From Asterella californica (Eukaryota > Streptophyta > Marchantiopsida > Marchantiales > Aytoniaceae): a stretch of DNA of 64,000 nt. Position numbers and translations under genes: made by a program. The notes beneath the pieces are model-generated. The model ran no database searches. It saw only the letters and a program-made list of their open reading frames with translations, and was not told the DNA's origin. Position 1 is the first letter of the stretch. The number at the start of each line of letters is the position of its first letter. The stretch lies in contig JAYKYS010000010.1 of assembly GCA_036924285.1 (NCBI GenBank), forward strand, positions 4,712,001 to 4,776,000, in the 5' to 3' direction. Positions 1 to 10,006 of the stretch are shown here, in pieces.

Positions 1-75
1 AGTTGAAGTTGTTTCGTCGACGAAAGTTCTCTCTTCACTCCGAGGACGGAGCGAAAATTTAGTCCGGGGGTAAAA
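1..75 (+). mobile_element. 3' end of a plus-strand Ty3-A element: integrase tail and polypurine tract
   Basis: The first bases encode the end of a Ty3-A integrase (reads KLKLFRRRKFSLHSEDGAKI), as at 2231-2290 on the other strand. A purine-rich tract at 61-75 then runs directly into the LTR at 76. The rest of this element lies left of the window. Confidence 0.75.
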
Positions 76-909
76 TGTAACGACCTATATTACACATAGG
101 AAGTTTGTCCATTAGTAAGATATTTAGTTAAACTAAGTGTTGAGAATGTTTATTTGCTGCCCAAGTACTTTAAGGAGGTATCAAGTTAGTCATGACTAGC
201 TAAAAGTTAATTATGGTTAAACTTAGCTGTACTTTTGGCAGAATTCTGATATTTCCTAAAGAGTGAGCACTACTATCTTGTCATCTTGTCTAAAACGTAG
301 AAAGGAGGTGGAAAGTATCCCTTATCTCCTTTTTGACTTGATATTAGTGGTTAGATTAAAGTTGTGGACTTTGTGGGCATTAAAACAAGAAGAGATTCCA
401 CATGTTTCCTTTTTAGTGGGTCCTAGTGTAGAGGAGGGGTGGAAATTAGAGATTCCTTGAGAATATTTCAGAATCCTTCTAGAAGTTGTTGACTTTGAAG
501 GAATAAGCCCATGTGAAAAGATAAGAAGCCCATGTGATTAATGCTTTTACCTTAAGTAATATCTTAGTAAAACTCGGTAAAAGTAGTTACGGCTGAGTTA
601 CCAGAGGGTACCAAAATAAAAATCTAGAATGTATAAATAGAGGAGTAGAGAAGAGCTCCTCATCCTTGTTTTCACATCGTCGTAATAACAACTTGAGTAA
701 TATAGAGAGTGTGAGATATTTTTAGCATGTGAGAACTTGAGAGTCGTCTTTAGAATGGAGGATTTTAATTGATGAGTTTATGAAGATTTTTAGTTGATAA
801 GTTTGTGGGTGTATGAATGAGTGAACTTAGCATTTTTCACTTCAAGATTCATGGTGTGTTTCCCTCAAAGCCATCAGAGGTGATTCCTGAGTGAGAGACT
901 GGTCGGACA
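76..909 (+). repeat. LTR of Ty3-A (left arm)
   Basis: This 834-base LTR starts TGTAACGACC and ends GGTCGGACA, giving the usual TG...CA ends. It follows a polypurine tract, so it is a 3' LTR. A TATA-like stretch (TGTATAAATAGAGG) near 630 is a plausible core promoter. Open frames inside it are chance. Confidence 0.85.
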
Positions 910-975
910 TTTGCAGATTCATCGACGACGATCGTGGAGGTTGAGAGATCGGAGGGGGGTAGTTGATCGATGAGA

Positions 976-1330
976 TCATGGAGGGTTTACAGATCGGAGG
1001 TGTCGACCTTGTCTTCTAGAGACAAGTATGCCTCTTCCATCACTATGGTCTTCATCTTCTGCACACGGGACGAAGCTACTCTTCTCATCATCCGGGGTGG
1101 AAGATCTCTCCCCATGGTAGAAGCGGTCCTCTTTACTGCACTTCCTCGCATCGCAGTAGGAGTATCCATCCATCCTTTTTCTTCTGGAGTCTTCAGAAGA
1201 CTCCCTGGTGTGACAGAAGCGGTCTTCTGCTCCGGTCTGATACTCAGCGGCTCTTCCTGCGAGTCAGACTCCGATCCCGAATGAATAAGGGAGGTGGTCT
1301 GTAAACCCTTCACTATCCCATCGATCAACT
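976..1330 (-). pseudogene. Fragment of the E-element gene between the inverted LTRs
   Basis: Read on the minus strand, this piece encodes the middle of the E protein: the Ser/Glu-rich stretch (SLIHSGSESDS), then the basic patch (LPPRMMRRVASSRVQKMK), then LEDKVDTS. It matches 11150-11450 and 31790-32100. About 115 codons are present with no terminus of the E unit nearby, so it is a captured scrap, not an insertion. Confidence 0.75.
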
Positions 1331-1382
1331 ACCCCCCCCTCGATCTCTCAACCACCACGATCGTCATCGATGAATCTGCAAA

Positions 1383-2217
1383 TGTCGGGCCTGTCTCTCA
1401 CTCAGGGGTCACCTCTGATGGCTTTGATGGAAGCACACCATGAATCTTGAAAGGAAAAATGCTAAGTTCACTCATTCATACACCCACAAACTTATCAACT
1501 AAAAATCTCCATAAACTCATCAACTAAAATCCTCCATTCTAACGACGTCTTTCAAGTTCTCACATGCTAAAAATATCCCACACTCTCTATATTACTCAAG
1601 TTGTCATTAGGACGATGTGAAAACAAGGATGAGGAGCTCTTCTCTACTCCTCTATTTATACATTCTAGGTTTTTACTTTGGTACCCTTCGCTAACTCAGC
1701 CGTAACTACTTTTACCGAGTTTTACTAAGATATTACTTAAGGTAAAAGCATTAATCACATGGGCTTCTTACCTTTTCACATGGACTTATTCCTTCAAAGT
1801 CAACAACTTCTAGAAGGATTCTGAAATATTCTCAAGGAATCTTGAATTTCCACCTCTCCTCTACACTAGGACCCACTAAAAAGGAAACATGTGGAATCTC
1901 TTCTTGTTTTTAATGCCCACAAAGTCCACAACTTTAATCCAACCACTAATATCAAGTCAAAAAGGAGATAAGAGATACTTTCCACCTCCTTTCTACCTTT
2001 TAGACAAGATGACAAGATAGTAGTGCTCACTCTTTAAGAAATATCTGAATTCTACCAAAAGTACAGCTAAGTTTAACCATAACTAACTGTAGCTAGTCAT
2101 GACTAACTTGATACCTCCTTAAAGTACTTGGGCAGCAAATAAACATTCTCAACACTTAGTTATAACTAAATACCTTACTAATAGACAAACTTCCTATGTG
2201 TAACATAGGTCGTTACA
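1383..2217 (-). repeat. LTR of Ty3-A (right arm)
   Basis: This is an 835-base inverted copy of the LTR at 76-909. On the minus strand it starts TGTAACGACC right after the polypurine tract at 2218-2232 and ends GCCCGACA. It is the 3' LTR of the minus-strand element whose pol remnant lies to its right. Confidence 0.85.
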
Positions 2218-3921
2218 TTTTACCCCCGGACTATATTTTCGCTCCGTCCTCGGAGTGAAGAGAGAACTTTCGTCGATGAAACAACTTCAACTTGTCATGA
2301 TTTATCCGATCGAATCTCCTTCCTCCCAGCTCCTGAAGGTCATATGTGAAGTTGCTCCACACCTTATATACAACAAAAGGACCAAAATATCTCAGAAAAA
2401 ACTTCTTCCTAGCCCTCTTGAATCTGATAGCATCATACAACATAACCCAATCTCCGACTTGAAAATGTTTTACCTCTCTCTTGCCCAACCGTTTGTCGTA
2501 ACTCTTCTTTTGATACGCCTGAGCTCGTTCCATCCGGATCATTGCTACCGCTCGGGTCTCTCCAACTCCATGAGTTGCTCTCTTCTTGATCTGACCACGT
2601 CTTCTCCCCTCGACCTTTTCAACTTCCGTTGAATAGTTTGAAAGTATCCAATTCGAATTGGATCGGCAACTTGGACTCCACTCCATAAACCAGTCGAAAT
2701 GGAGAGTACCCAGTAGAAGTCTTTGTTGTCGTTCGGTACTCCCATAAGATGGCATGTAGCCTCTTATCCCAAGTATGTTTCGCAGTCTCAACATCAGCAT
2801 CTTTGGCGAGCATCATACAAAGTGTAAGATTGGTCTTCTCCGCAAGACCATTAACATTTGGTTTGTATGAGGTCGTTACTCGTGCCTTGATAGAAAAGTG
2901 TTGTAGCATAGCAGTAGTCATGCTCCCTACAAACTCTCCTCCTCTATCCGAGATCAACTCTAACGGACATCCAAATCTTGTGATGATCCTCTCCCATAGG
3001 AATCTACCGACTTTTGTTTCATTGGTCTCTCTCAAAGGTCTAGCCTCTACCCACTTGGTACAATAGTCAGTGGCGACTACAATGTATCTATTGCCTCGAG
3101 GTGTCTTATTAAGAGGACCTACAAAGTCAATACCCCACTTCTCAAATGGTCCTAACACAGGAATTGATCTTAACGGAGGTGTTCTAGTAGACTTCAGAGC
3201 AAATGCTTGACATACATCGCAAGTTTTACAATAGTCTAAACACTCTTTGAAAATCCCTCTCCAGTGGTGGTGATTTTGGATGCGGGGTAACCCGCATCCA
3301 AAATCTTAAAGGTTGTTATCTTACCAGCAAAGTGACCTCCGCAAACAGTTCCGTCGTGAAACTCGTGCATTAGCTTGAATGCCTCCTTCTGACCAACTGC
3401 TCTCCTTAGTAACCCATCTGCTCCTTGATGAAACAGAATTCCCTCCACCATGGTGTAAGGTTTGCATCTCTTGATCAACGCGTTATGTTCTCGGGTATGC
3501 ATACCTGAGCCATCTGCAAGGAAACTCCAGATTTCCTTGTACTCGTCCGGTATCTCCTCAATGCTTGTGATGGTCATCAAATGTTCGTCTGGAAATGAAT
3601 CATCAAACGGTTCTTCTCCTTCATTATCATAAGCCCTCGACAAAAGATCAGCATTTGCATGCTTTTTCCCTAGTCTATCTTCGATCACGTAATTGTATTC
3701 TGTTAGAAGGATCTTCCAACGAGCAATACGACCTTTGGCATTAGGCTTATTAAAGATATACTTTAAAGCCTTGTGATCTATGACTATTGAAAATTTCCCT
3801 CCTAGAAAGTAGTGTCAAAATTTCTTCAATCCAAAGATCACCGCTAATCCTTCTCGTTCAGTCACGGAGTAATTCTTCTCCGCTGGAACTATCTGCCTAC
3901 TAGCATAAGCTATAGGGTGAT
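2218..3921 (-). pseudogene. Truncated Ty3-A pol: RNase H end, integrase, polypurine tract
   Basis: Minus-strand frames give, from right to left, the end of RNase H (3815-3921, HPIAYASRQ and SVTEREGLAVIFGLKKF), the tether and integrase zinc region (3236-3688), the integrase core (2619-3158) and its C-terminal domain (2231-2800). The catalytic D, D and E are visible in GIDFVGP, SDRGGEF and GLAEKT. The reading frame is broken several times: a hairpin insertion at 3272-3305 disrupts the zinc region and there is a frameshift near 2620-2800. The protein resembles the intact element at 14569-22195 closely. Upstream parts (gag, protease, RT) are missing because E1 begins at 3922 inside RNase H. Confidence 0.9.
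3272..3305. repeat. Perfect 15-bp hairpin inside the integrase remnant
   Basis: GATTTTGGATGCGGG at 3272-3286 is followed by a 4-base loop and its exact reverse complement at 3291-3305. The right arm is the native integrase sequence and the left arm is extra DNA relative to 16400-16440. It is an inverted local duplication. Confidence 0.9.
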
Positions 3922-6057
3922 TATAGTGTCGCAGGATTACTCCTTTTGCCCATTTAGTATACAAAATATCGTTCCCACAGAGGATTTGCACAAGTAACGT
4001 TGCTCTAAGTTCTAAGATCTGTTCAAACACACAAACACACGGGTTTTGCCTAGAAATCTCATCTTCTCACAAAACCACGCGTCTTCCAGACTCGCCAAAA
4101 GGTGCTCTGGACCCAAACAAACAACTACTAACTAAAATATCACACAACTATTCACATAGAAGCTCGGGAAGACGCGCTTCCTGCTTCCAGGTCACTTCTT
4201 CCGATCTTCTCAGTACCGTCTTCCCGAAGCAATTCTCGGCTTTTGGGTTCAACTCGGCTTCTCATACCTCCATAAGACTGTCCTGCTTCGCAGCAGTCGA
4301 CTAGCAACGGCTATTACACCTTACTCTCGCACTCACATTTCAATGGGTTAGATTAATCACAGGGTGTATGCCCCCTGTAGCCTTCCCATGCTTCTGCCTA
4401 CGGAAATGATCTTCCTGCAGCACTACAACGACATTCACCTTCACGGAAGCTCAATAGAAGTCTCGGAAGCTCACTAGAAGAAGGTAAGAAGATGAGGAAG
4501 ATGAGGAAGAAGGGAAAATCCAAACAAGAGAAAACAAGAGGAAAAGGAGAAATTAAGATTCCGATAGGCTTCTAGTCCGGATCCTGACTAACAAGCCATC
4601 CCTGCTTGTAATAGTTTGGGGAGGAAGACAACAAACGTGTGTACAGTTGCATCGTCTTCCACTTGAGGATGTCGTCTTCTGCTGTGGGAAGAAGGCTCCT
4701 TTCTTCTTCTCTTCGCTGCTCCGACTACTCTGTCTTCTGGGATCCCTTATCCATAAGACCGTCCGTACGTAGATCCGAAGTGCTCTACTGGACGAGCCAA
4801 GCTGCAATTCCACAACTGCTGACAGTCACCGCCACTCAAGAAGAACACTTCTCATGCACAATTGGGAGTGAATCCAAGAAAACTCACCACCCAGAAGACA
4901 TGAATAAAGTTTCTGCACTCAAATTCGCAATCCATGCCCCGAGAAGATGTCACATTGACATTGGGAAGCTCACTCCCTCTACGTCCTGCGCCTACTCCTT
5001 GACACAACAGTCTAGCCAACAGGACTGCACGAGGATGCTGTTCCCTGTTCCTAAATTGTCCACTACCTCTACTTACATCTTCGAACCACTGCTGGTAACG
5101 AGTATACAAACCCCTCCGGTATAATCCTAGACTATTCATATGTCTCTAACATTGGGTGTAGTGTGTGTGTGACTAACTGCCTCGATTTCCTACTCTTCGA
5201 TCCTACTTATGCCTTCTACCACGAGAAAAACAGAGGAGACGACCACCAGGGAGAGATGAGCGCTGTCAGAAGGCTGCCACTCCACATGCAAGCCAATTCC
5301 CTTCCTGATTAGCCATCCACCTTGTTGTTTCCTACGCTACCTATACTGCCACATGGTATCCTAACTAATTTTACACCGAGAACTGCCACCTTGAAGATAG
5401 CATATTTGGTCCTACTAAATTTAAAAACTGTCAACGTCGATTGTGTTTACTATCTACTCTGATTGCTCGAAGGCACACCTCTACCTGATTTGCTCCTATC
5501 GGAGCTCCTAACGCGACTTCTGATAAGCTAGAATGCCATGCGAACACCTCGAGTAACACTAAGGTGGCTTCCTCCTCATCAGTCTTTGCTGGCCCTGCTG
5601 TCGCTGCTGTTGCTTCGTCCTCGGCTTCTGCTTCGGCTTCTGCTTCTGCTTCGGAAGACGGAATCGTCTTCTGGGAAGCTGGGTCGAGTGGTGCTTCCTC
5701 GCTCTTCTGACCTCATAAGGGTCCAAGGAAGTTGCTTCCTCCACGCGGAGTACCTGGGAAGACGGTTCTTCTTCCTGTCTTCCGGGGCTTCTTCCGTTGT
5801 CTTCTCGGCTTCCAACGCTGTCACTACCAAGTGGACAGCGAGGTCGAACTCCTCCTTCTCCAATCCGGATCCAGTCGATGGTGCTGGAGCTTGGGAAGAT
5901 GCAGTTGCAGGTGGTAGAATCAAGGGAAGACCATAGAGTGTCTTCACTCCCTCTATATGTCGATCCAAATACCTGAACATACTCTCCTTGCACTCTACCA
6001 ACATCTCCTTGGACTCATTGTCCCACCCTCTAGCCAAGATAAGCAACTTCCTACCCT
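3922..6057 (-). mobile_element. E-element copy E1, left part only
   Basis: E1 starts TATAGTGTCGCAGGATTAC at 3922 inside the Ty3-A RNase H region. It matches E2 from 8368 for about 2.1 kb. 3922-5500 is the non-coding subterminal part, rich in GTCTTC/GAAGAC. 5540-6046 on the minus strand is the C-terminal part of the E gene (reads ARGWDNESKEMLVECKESMF, later an RS-rich tail in a shifted frame). It stops after CTTCCTACCC where the Ty3-B LTR begins. No right end of this copy can be assigned with certainty. Serine-rich plus-strand open frames here are by-products of composition. Confidence 0.85.
5540..6046 (-). pseudogene. C-terminal part of the E-element gene (copy E1)
   Basis: The minus-strand frame starting at 6046 matches the E protein after its coiled coil, including YLDRHIEGVKTLYGLP and LEKEEFDLAVHLVVTALEAEK. 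After that it drifts into a frame of Arg-Ser repeats because of an indel. Function is unknown. The start is lost to the Ty3-B LTR junction at 6058. Confidence 0.7.
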
Positions 6058-7376
6058 ACTTACTATGTGAATCATTTCACATAGTAAATGATTCACTTCT
6101 CTGTCAGGCATTAGTCTCTCTGAGTGAAGTTAAGACCTCAGAGAAGTCCGTTTTTGGAAGATGTTATATATTTTGAGTCTTAGTAGGTTGATTACCATGT
6201 TGATAGGGCTTAAGCTCATGGGTTGTATTTGCGTGTCGTCCATGCACGCTTTCTAGTTGATTTAAGTTATTTTTCGGGGCTGCGTGTCGTTTTAGGTAGT
6301 TTAAAGTTTACGCTGGCACTCTAGGGGGCTTGACGTGGTAGCCTATGAGTGTAGATAAGTTACCACATGGTTTAAGGCACAAAATGACAACCAAATGGAG
6401 CTATGAATTCTCATTGGTTCATTTTTGTCTTTTGTGTAACTCTAAATTTAGAAACAGAGGTCTAAAGGGGATTTCGAGCAATTGGTAAGGGTACTGCGAA
6501 ATCTGAGAGCACAGGGAGATAGAGCTCGTTGAGCCAAGCACTGTCAGCGAAAAGTTTGATCGATTTGGGGCAATAAAGAAGGAGTTATGGCTGATTGAAG
6601 TTCGATTTGTGTCAGAATTGCAGCACTTCTGTTGAATTTGGGGTTTTGAGTGTCATTTGCAGCAGAATCGAGGAAATCGCTTCAAAACTTCGTGGCTGTG
6701 TTCACTGTCAGCAGGGCTACGACTGTCTCCAAATTTTCATGTTAATTGAGTTAGTGAGTAATTCAGGGCGACCGCTGAAGTAGAGGGGGTCCGAAAAGCT
6801 CTCAATCTGGAGCAGCAACTTCAGAGAGCGAGATCTGGAGTTCTGTGTGGAATCAGGAGGCCCAACTTCACAGGAGTGTTCATCAAGCTGTGTACTGCAA
6901 ATCCTGTAAGAATTTCCCAAAGTGATCGAGCCAATTCCTTGTTATAGGTCGAAATAGCTGTCTGGGTACCAGAAACTGCCGTAATTTCTCTACTCAGAAA
7001 GTTTCTGCTCATATCTTAGTGCTTTGAATTGATCTGAAGCTGAAATTTCGTATGTGTATCTAGTAGAACCTCATTTACATGTAGGAGGACTTCTGAAGTA
7101 TGAACCTTCACATATTTCTCAATCCTGAGTGTCAAAGTTCGCCATCTGATCTTATCATTGCTAGTTAAGCCTGAACTTGCTTCGTGAACATATCAGAAGA
7201 GCCTAGAGACTTATATGAGTGTTTTTCAGTATCACCTTGAGACCTGAAGCCTATCCTGTGAGTAAACCAGCCACAGCCAAGAGCCCAACGCTTCCCTGAG
7301 TAGATTGAACACAGCCTTCAAGCTCATATCACAGCCAGAAGGTTCGCCCTTCCCAGGAAGACTCTCAACCTGACAT
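6058..7376 (+). repeat. 5' LTR of Ty3-B
   Basis: The LTR matches the copy at 49264-50589 (inverted) and the start at 28525. It ends CAACCTGACA. The usual first bases TGTCGTG are replaced, and 6060-6087 now forms a perfect 12-bp hairpin (TTACTATGTGAA with its complement). Most of the LTR is shared with the Ty3-C LTRs. Confidence 0.85.
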
Positions 7377-7378
7377 CT

Positions 7379-7396
7379 GGTGCTTCCACTGGGAGC
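7379..7396 (+). other. Probable primer-binding site of Ty3-B
   Basis: TGGTGCTTCCACTGGGAG begins two bases after the LTR end. The truncated copy at 49244-49261 has nearly the same sequence. TGG is expected opposite the CCA end of a tRNA. I cannot name the tRNA from memory. Confidence 0.5.
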
Positions 7397-7443
7397 TCTT
7401 GGGGTGATTGATTGAGAAGGTTGAGTTGCTACAAGGAGAAGAG

Positions 7444-8367
7444 ATGGATCGCAAGAGCGGAGCTGCTGCTGCTGCCTCTGGAGCTGGAGCATCAACGTCT
7501 ACTGCGGCACCGTCAACTGCACCTGCGTCTTCTACAACGACATCTGCATCTGGTCTTGACACGGCTGAGATCTTGAAGACGCTTGCGGCCCTGGTCCAAC
7601 AACATCCGATCGTTGGAGGGGGTGAGTTAAAGTCCACCAAGGCTTTGCAAGCTATTGTGAACAGATGTGGAAGGTTCGAAGGTAGAGATATTTCTAGATA
7701 TCTGCGTGAGTATAGAGGAGAGATACAGATGATGAGATGATAGCAAGCTTTGAGTTAGCTGTCATTCCTGAGTTGCGGGACCAAGTTAGGGATGTACAGA
7801 GAAGAAATCTTGGAATCTGGATGAGTTTTGAGCGATCTCTTCGAGAGGAGTTTCTTGAGGAGGATTCAGAGAGAGTTACTAGAAGGACATTTCTAGACTG
7901 GGTTGAGCAGCAACCTGGTCGTATGATGAGCTTGAGTGAGTTGCTGAGAGAGTTTGATCGGAGATACCGGCAACTCTCAACTCTAGAGCGAATAACTCTA
8001 GATGCTAGGAGAACAGAGCTTTTTCTGCAAGCTACAGATGATGCTACGGCAGATCGGTTATGTTTTATGTTGGCCGATCGATCTGCTGAGGGAGGTGTTA
8101 CTATGGATTGGGGGAGAGTTGAGGATGCTGTGGCTGTACTGACAAGACAGAGGAGATGAAGAGTGGCTATGGGAGGACGTCCGCTTGCAGAAGTGGTCAC
8201 TCCACCTTATGCTGCTCCTCAAGTACAGCAGCCTTTGGCCCCTGCTCCCAGACCTGCTGTCCCAACTGCAGTTCCTTTGATGCCTATTGTGCCAGCACCG
8301 GCACAAAGAGCACTTGTTCAGAGACCTGCGGAGAACCATGGTCAACAGAACCAGATTGAAGACCTGA
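7444..8367 (+). pseudogene. Ty3-B gag, N-terminal part
   Basis: The start ATG at 7444 begins MDRKSG, followed by an Ala/Ser/Thr-rich leader and then a capsid-like region (LKTLAALVQQHP, LREEFLEEDSERVTRRTFLDW, ELLREFDRRYRQLSTLERIT). The copy at 47744-49194 encodes the same protein. The frame is broken by a short deletion near 7730, where codons of ELARVND are lost, and by a TGA at 8157-8159. The Pro/Ala-rich linker then runs to IEDL at 8367, where E2 is inserted. Gag coats the element RNA in cytoplasmic particles in this family. Confidence 0.85.
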
Positions 8368-10006
8368 TGTAGTGACGCAGGATTACTCCTTCTGCCCATT
8401 TAGTATACAAGATATCGTTCCCACAGAGGATTTACGTAAGTAATCGCTGCTCTAAGTTCTAGGATCTGTTCAAACATACAAACACACGGGTTTTGCCTAA
8501 AAAGCCCGTCTTCTCACAAAACCACACAAAACCACACGTCTTCCAGACATGCCAAATGGTGCTCTGGAACTAAACAAACAACTACCAATTACAATATCAC
8601 ACAAATATGCACAGAGAAGCTCGGGAAGACGATCTTCCTGCTTCCAGGCTGCTCCTTCCGGTCTTCTCAATACCGTCTTCCCGAAGCGGTTCTCGTCTTC
8701 TGGGGGTTCAACTCGTCTTCTCACACCTCCAGAAGATTGTCCTGCTTCGCAGAAGTCGACTAGCAACGGTTGTTACACCTTATTCTCACACTCACATTCC
8801 AACGGGTTAGATAAATCACAAGGTGTATGCCCCCTGTAGCCTTCCCAGGCTTCTGCCTACGGAAGTTGGCTTCCTGCAGCACTACAACGACATTCACCTT
8901 CACGGAAGCTCAATAGAAGTCTCGGAAGCTCACTAGAAGAAGGTAAGAAGATGAGGAAGATGAGGGAAGATGAGGAAGAAGGGAAAATCCAAACAAGAGA
9001 AAACAAGAGGAAAAGGAGAAATTAAGATTCCGATAGGCTTCTAGTCCGGATCCTGACTAACAAGCCATCCCTGCTTGTAATAGTTTGGGGAGGAAGACAA
9101 CAAACGTGAGTACTGTTGCACCGTCTTCTACTCGAGGATGTCGTCTTCTGTTGCGGGAAGAAGGCTTCTTTCTTCTTCACTTCGCTGCTCTGACTGCTCT
9201 GTCTTCTGGGATCCCTTACCCAGAAAACCGTTCGTACGTAGATTCCAAGTGCTCTACTGAACGAGTCAAGCTACACTTCCACAACTGTTGACAGTCACCG
9301 CCACTCAAGAAGAACACTTCCCATGCACAATTGGGAGCGAATTCAAAGAACCCACCATCCAGAAGACATGGACAAAGCTTCTACACTCAAATCCACAATC
9401 TATTCCCCGAGAAGAAGTCACAATGGCATTGGGAAGCTCTCTCCCTCTACTTTCTGCGTCTACTCCTCGACACACCAGTCTAGCTAACAGGACTGCACGA
9501 GGATGCCGTTCCTTGTTCCTAGACTGTCCACTACTTCTATCTACATCTTTGAACCACTGCTGGTACGAGTATGCAGACCCCTCCGGTGTATTCCAAGACT
9601 ATTCGTATGTTTCCAACAACGGGTGTAGTGTGCTAAGACTGTCTATCCTGTGTCTCTGCTCTAATGTGTCTCGTCCGCCTGCACCATAGAATCGATGTGT
9701 GCAGTCGCTACAAAATTCTACAGAACTGGTAGCACAGGCAGAACTCTATCTCCCACTCTGCTATCCTACTTATGTTGCTGCCGTGAGAACCAGGGGAGGT
9801 GACCACCAGGGAGAGAGAGGCGCTGACAGGAGGTTGCTACCTCACATGCAAGCGGTTCCCTTGCCCGAATTGGTCATCTGCCTTGTCCTTCCTACGCTAC
9901 CTATGCTGTCACATGGTGTCCTAACTAATATTACATGGAAAAACTGCCACCCTTAAGATAGCATGTTCGATCTTACTATATTTGGAATTGTCAATAGAGT
10001 TACTAA
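8368..10006. repeat. Left subterminal region of E2, rich in GTCTTC/GAAGAC
   Basis: This 1.6 kb region has no convincing gene. It is the 3' side of the E gene. GTCTTC and GAAGAC recur in both orientations, for example six or more between 8508 and 8735. It has conserved blocks shared with E1, E3 and E5, such as GGATCCTGACTAACAAGCC near 9049. Plus-strand open frames are Ser/Leu-rich composition artefacts. Confidence 0.75.

Larger units (their letters stand above)
1..2300. repeat. 2.3 kb imperfect palindrome of two facing Ty3-A 3' ends
   Basis: Bases 1-975 are matched in reverse complement by about 1318-2300, with a spacer of roughly 340 bases. Each arm contains, from outside in, the last codons of an integrase, a polypurine tract (AGTCCGGGGGTAAAA), a complete LTR and about 60 bases beyond it. 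The arms look about 95% or more alike by eye, so the structure is young. The spacer is a piece of the E-element gene. Confidence 0.9.

Noticed and set aside
4639..5124. Plus-strand Ser/Pro-rich open frames in E1, E2 and E5 as genes
   Set aside because: They are not kept in frame between copies, lie in non-coding subterminal sequence, and arise from the TCTTCC-rich composition.
5538..5936. Leu/Arg-rich plus-strand open frame as a membrane protein
   Set aside because: It is the complement of the E gene tail, whose minus-strand protein is conserved in E2, E3 and E5.
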